Shown in pieces: positions 63,288 to 64,000 of a stretch of 64,000 nucleotides of DNA. The notes beneath the pieces were generated by a model that saw only the letters and a program-made list of their open reading frames with translations, did not search any database and was not told the DNA's origin. Source of the stretch: Wuchereria bancrofti (Eukaryota > Nematoda > Chromadorea > Rhabditida > Onchocercidae); contig SSBO01000009.1 of assembly GCA_005281725.1 (NCBI GenBank), forward strand, positions 5,030,363 through 5,094,362, written 5' to 3'. Numbering within the stretch: the first letter of the stretch is position 1; each line of letters opens with the position of its first letter. Made by a program: the position numbers and the translations under genes.

Positions 63288-64000
63288 CGAAAAAAGAGAA
63301 AAGTCAGAATAATTCGTGTTGTGGGATTGGCGAGATATTGAGCTATTGAACTATCTCTTAACTGATGCACCGTTTAGATGACGATCGACCATAAAATTTT
63401 ATATTATGAACCAATCATTATAAACCATTTACTCTTAGTGTTTCCTCAGTTCTTGGCTTATAATTAAATTTTTTTTTAGCAAACTAATCAATAAGCAGTA
63501 TTTTTTTTCTTTTTGCTCTGTTTTCACCAAGATAGCAATATTATTTGAGGAATGAATTTTATTCGTAACTATAAGTTACTAACAGAACTTATTCAACAAA
63601 TAATTTACCGATGGCTATTTTTCTGAGACATATGTGTAGATTTGGACATAAAATTAAGTGAATACTTGAAGTTCTATTCGTAAACATTTTGCGCCATTAA
63701 TAGAATTTGCAATATGTGCCATGATTCATAATATGGAGCATTATTGCTAAAAGAACAGGACTTACATTTCGTCTCACATCTTTTCAACTTTTGACTTCCG
63801 CCATTGCTTTAATAATTACGGAAATTTCCTCTCAGCAGACAAAAAATATCTCTTAAGATCGGTAGAGTAGAAAGGATGATAAACCATCATTCCTGTCATT
63901 CATTTTGTCCATTATTGCATTCATTCCGGATTACACTCCAAAAGTACTGTTAACGCCAAGGTCGATTAGCCAGCTCGTTGATCATTTATTGGGAAAATGG
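63288..64000. other. Right edge, no supported gene
   Basis: AT-rich sequence without long frames or recognisable motifs. Genes beginning beyond 64,000 could have regulatory DNA here. Confidence 0.3.

Overview
This window looks like nuclear DNA of a nematode. It is strongly AT-rich, and genes are split into small exons. Introns end in TTTCAG, TTTTAG or TTTTAAG and begin with GTAAGT, GTTAGT or GTGAGT. Several start codons lie 0-15 bases after a TTTCAG-type acceptor, the usual arrangement for spliced-leader trans-splicing. A single-exon repetitive protein, a reduced set of cytochrome P450-like exons and long AT-rich gaps would suit a spirurid or filarial worm. The species cannot be fixed from sequence alone. 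I saw no operon-like bacterial DNA, rRNA, tRNA or CRISPR array. All gene models below were assembled by hand from splice sites, reading phase and recognisable protein motifs.

Left part (1-11,000). A microsomal cytochrome P450 of the CYP4 type runs leftward from 3306 and leaves the window before its haem-binding loop. After a 2.3 kb divergent gap, a rightward locus begins at about 5735. It opens with one very long exon for a K/Q/E-rich, tandem-repeat, low-complexity protein. About 260 bases later come F-box exons, a leucine-rich-looking middle and a lysine-rich repeat tail, ending at 10,993. Splice phases allow all of this to be one gene.

Middle (13,300-37,600). One large leftward gene fills about 22 kb. 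Twenty exons join in phase with no internal stop into about 1075 codons, encoding an N-terminal LysM domain, a GRAM-like domain, a serine/lysine-rich spacer and a C-terminal TLDc domain. This is the architecture of OXR1/NCOA7, called LMD-3 in C. elegans, an oxidation-resistance protein of the V-ATPase-interacting TLDc family. A 9.25 kb intron separates the 5' and 3' halves. A second ATG just upstream of the exon after that intron could start a short TLDc isoform. A decayed coding copy on the opposite strand sits in another intron.

Right part (35,000-64,000). About 16 kb holds little that I can defend. A leftward seven-exon gene (51,123-54,097) then encodes an unrecognised 396-residue protein with two membrane segments, a coiled-coil-like middle and a Ser/Thr/Lys-rich tail. 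Beyond it I see only weak rightward candidates: a fragment with a cysteine pattern like DEG/ENaC channels (57,802-58,116), a three-exon 66-residue membrane miniprotein (60,659-61,712), and a 66-residue membrane ORF followed by a 23-base A tract (63,059-63,287).

The genes share no obvious pathway. The window reads as ordinary gene-sparse nematode chromosome. Its more unusual content is the repeat/F-box locus and the orphan membrane protein.
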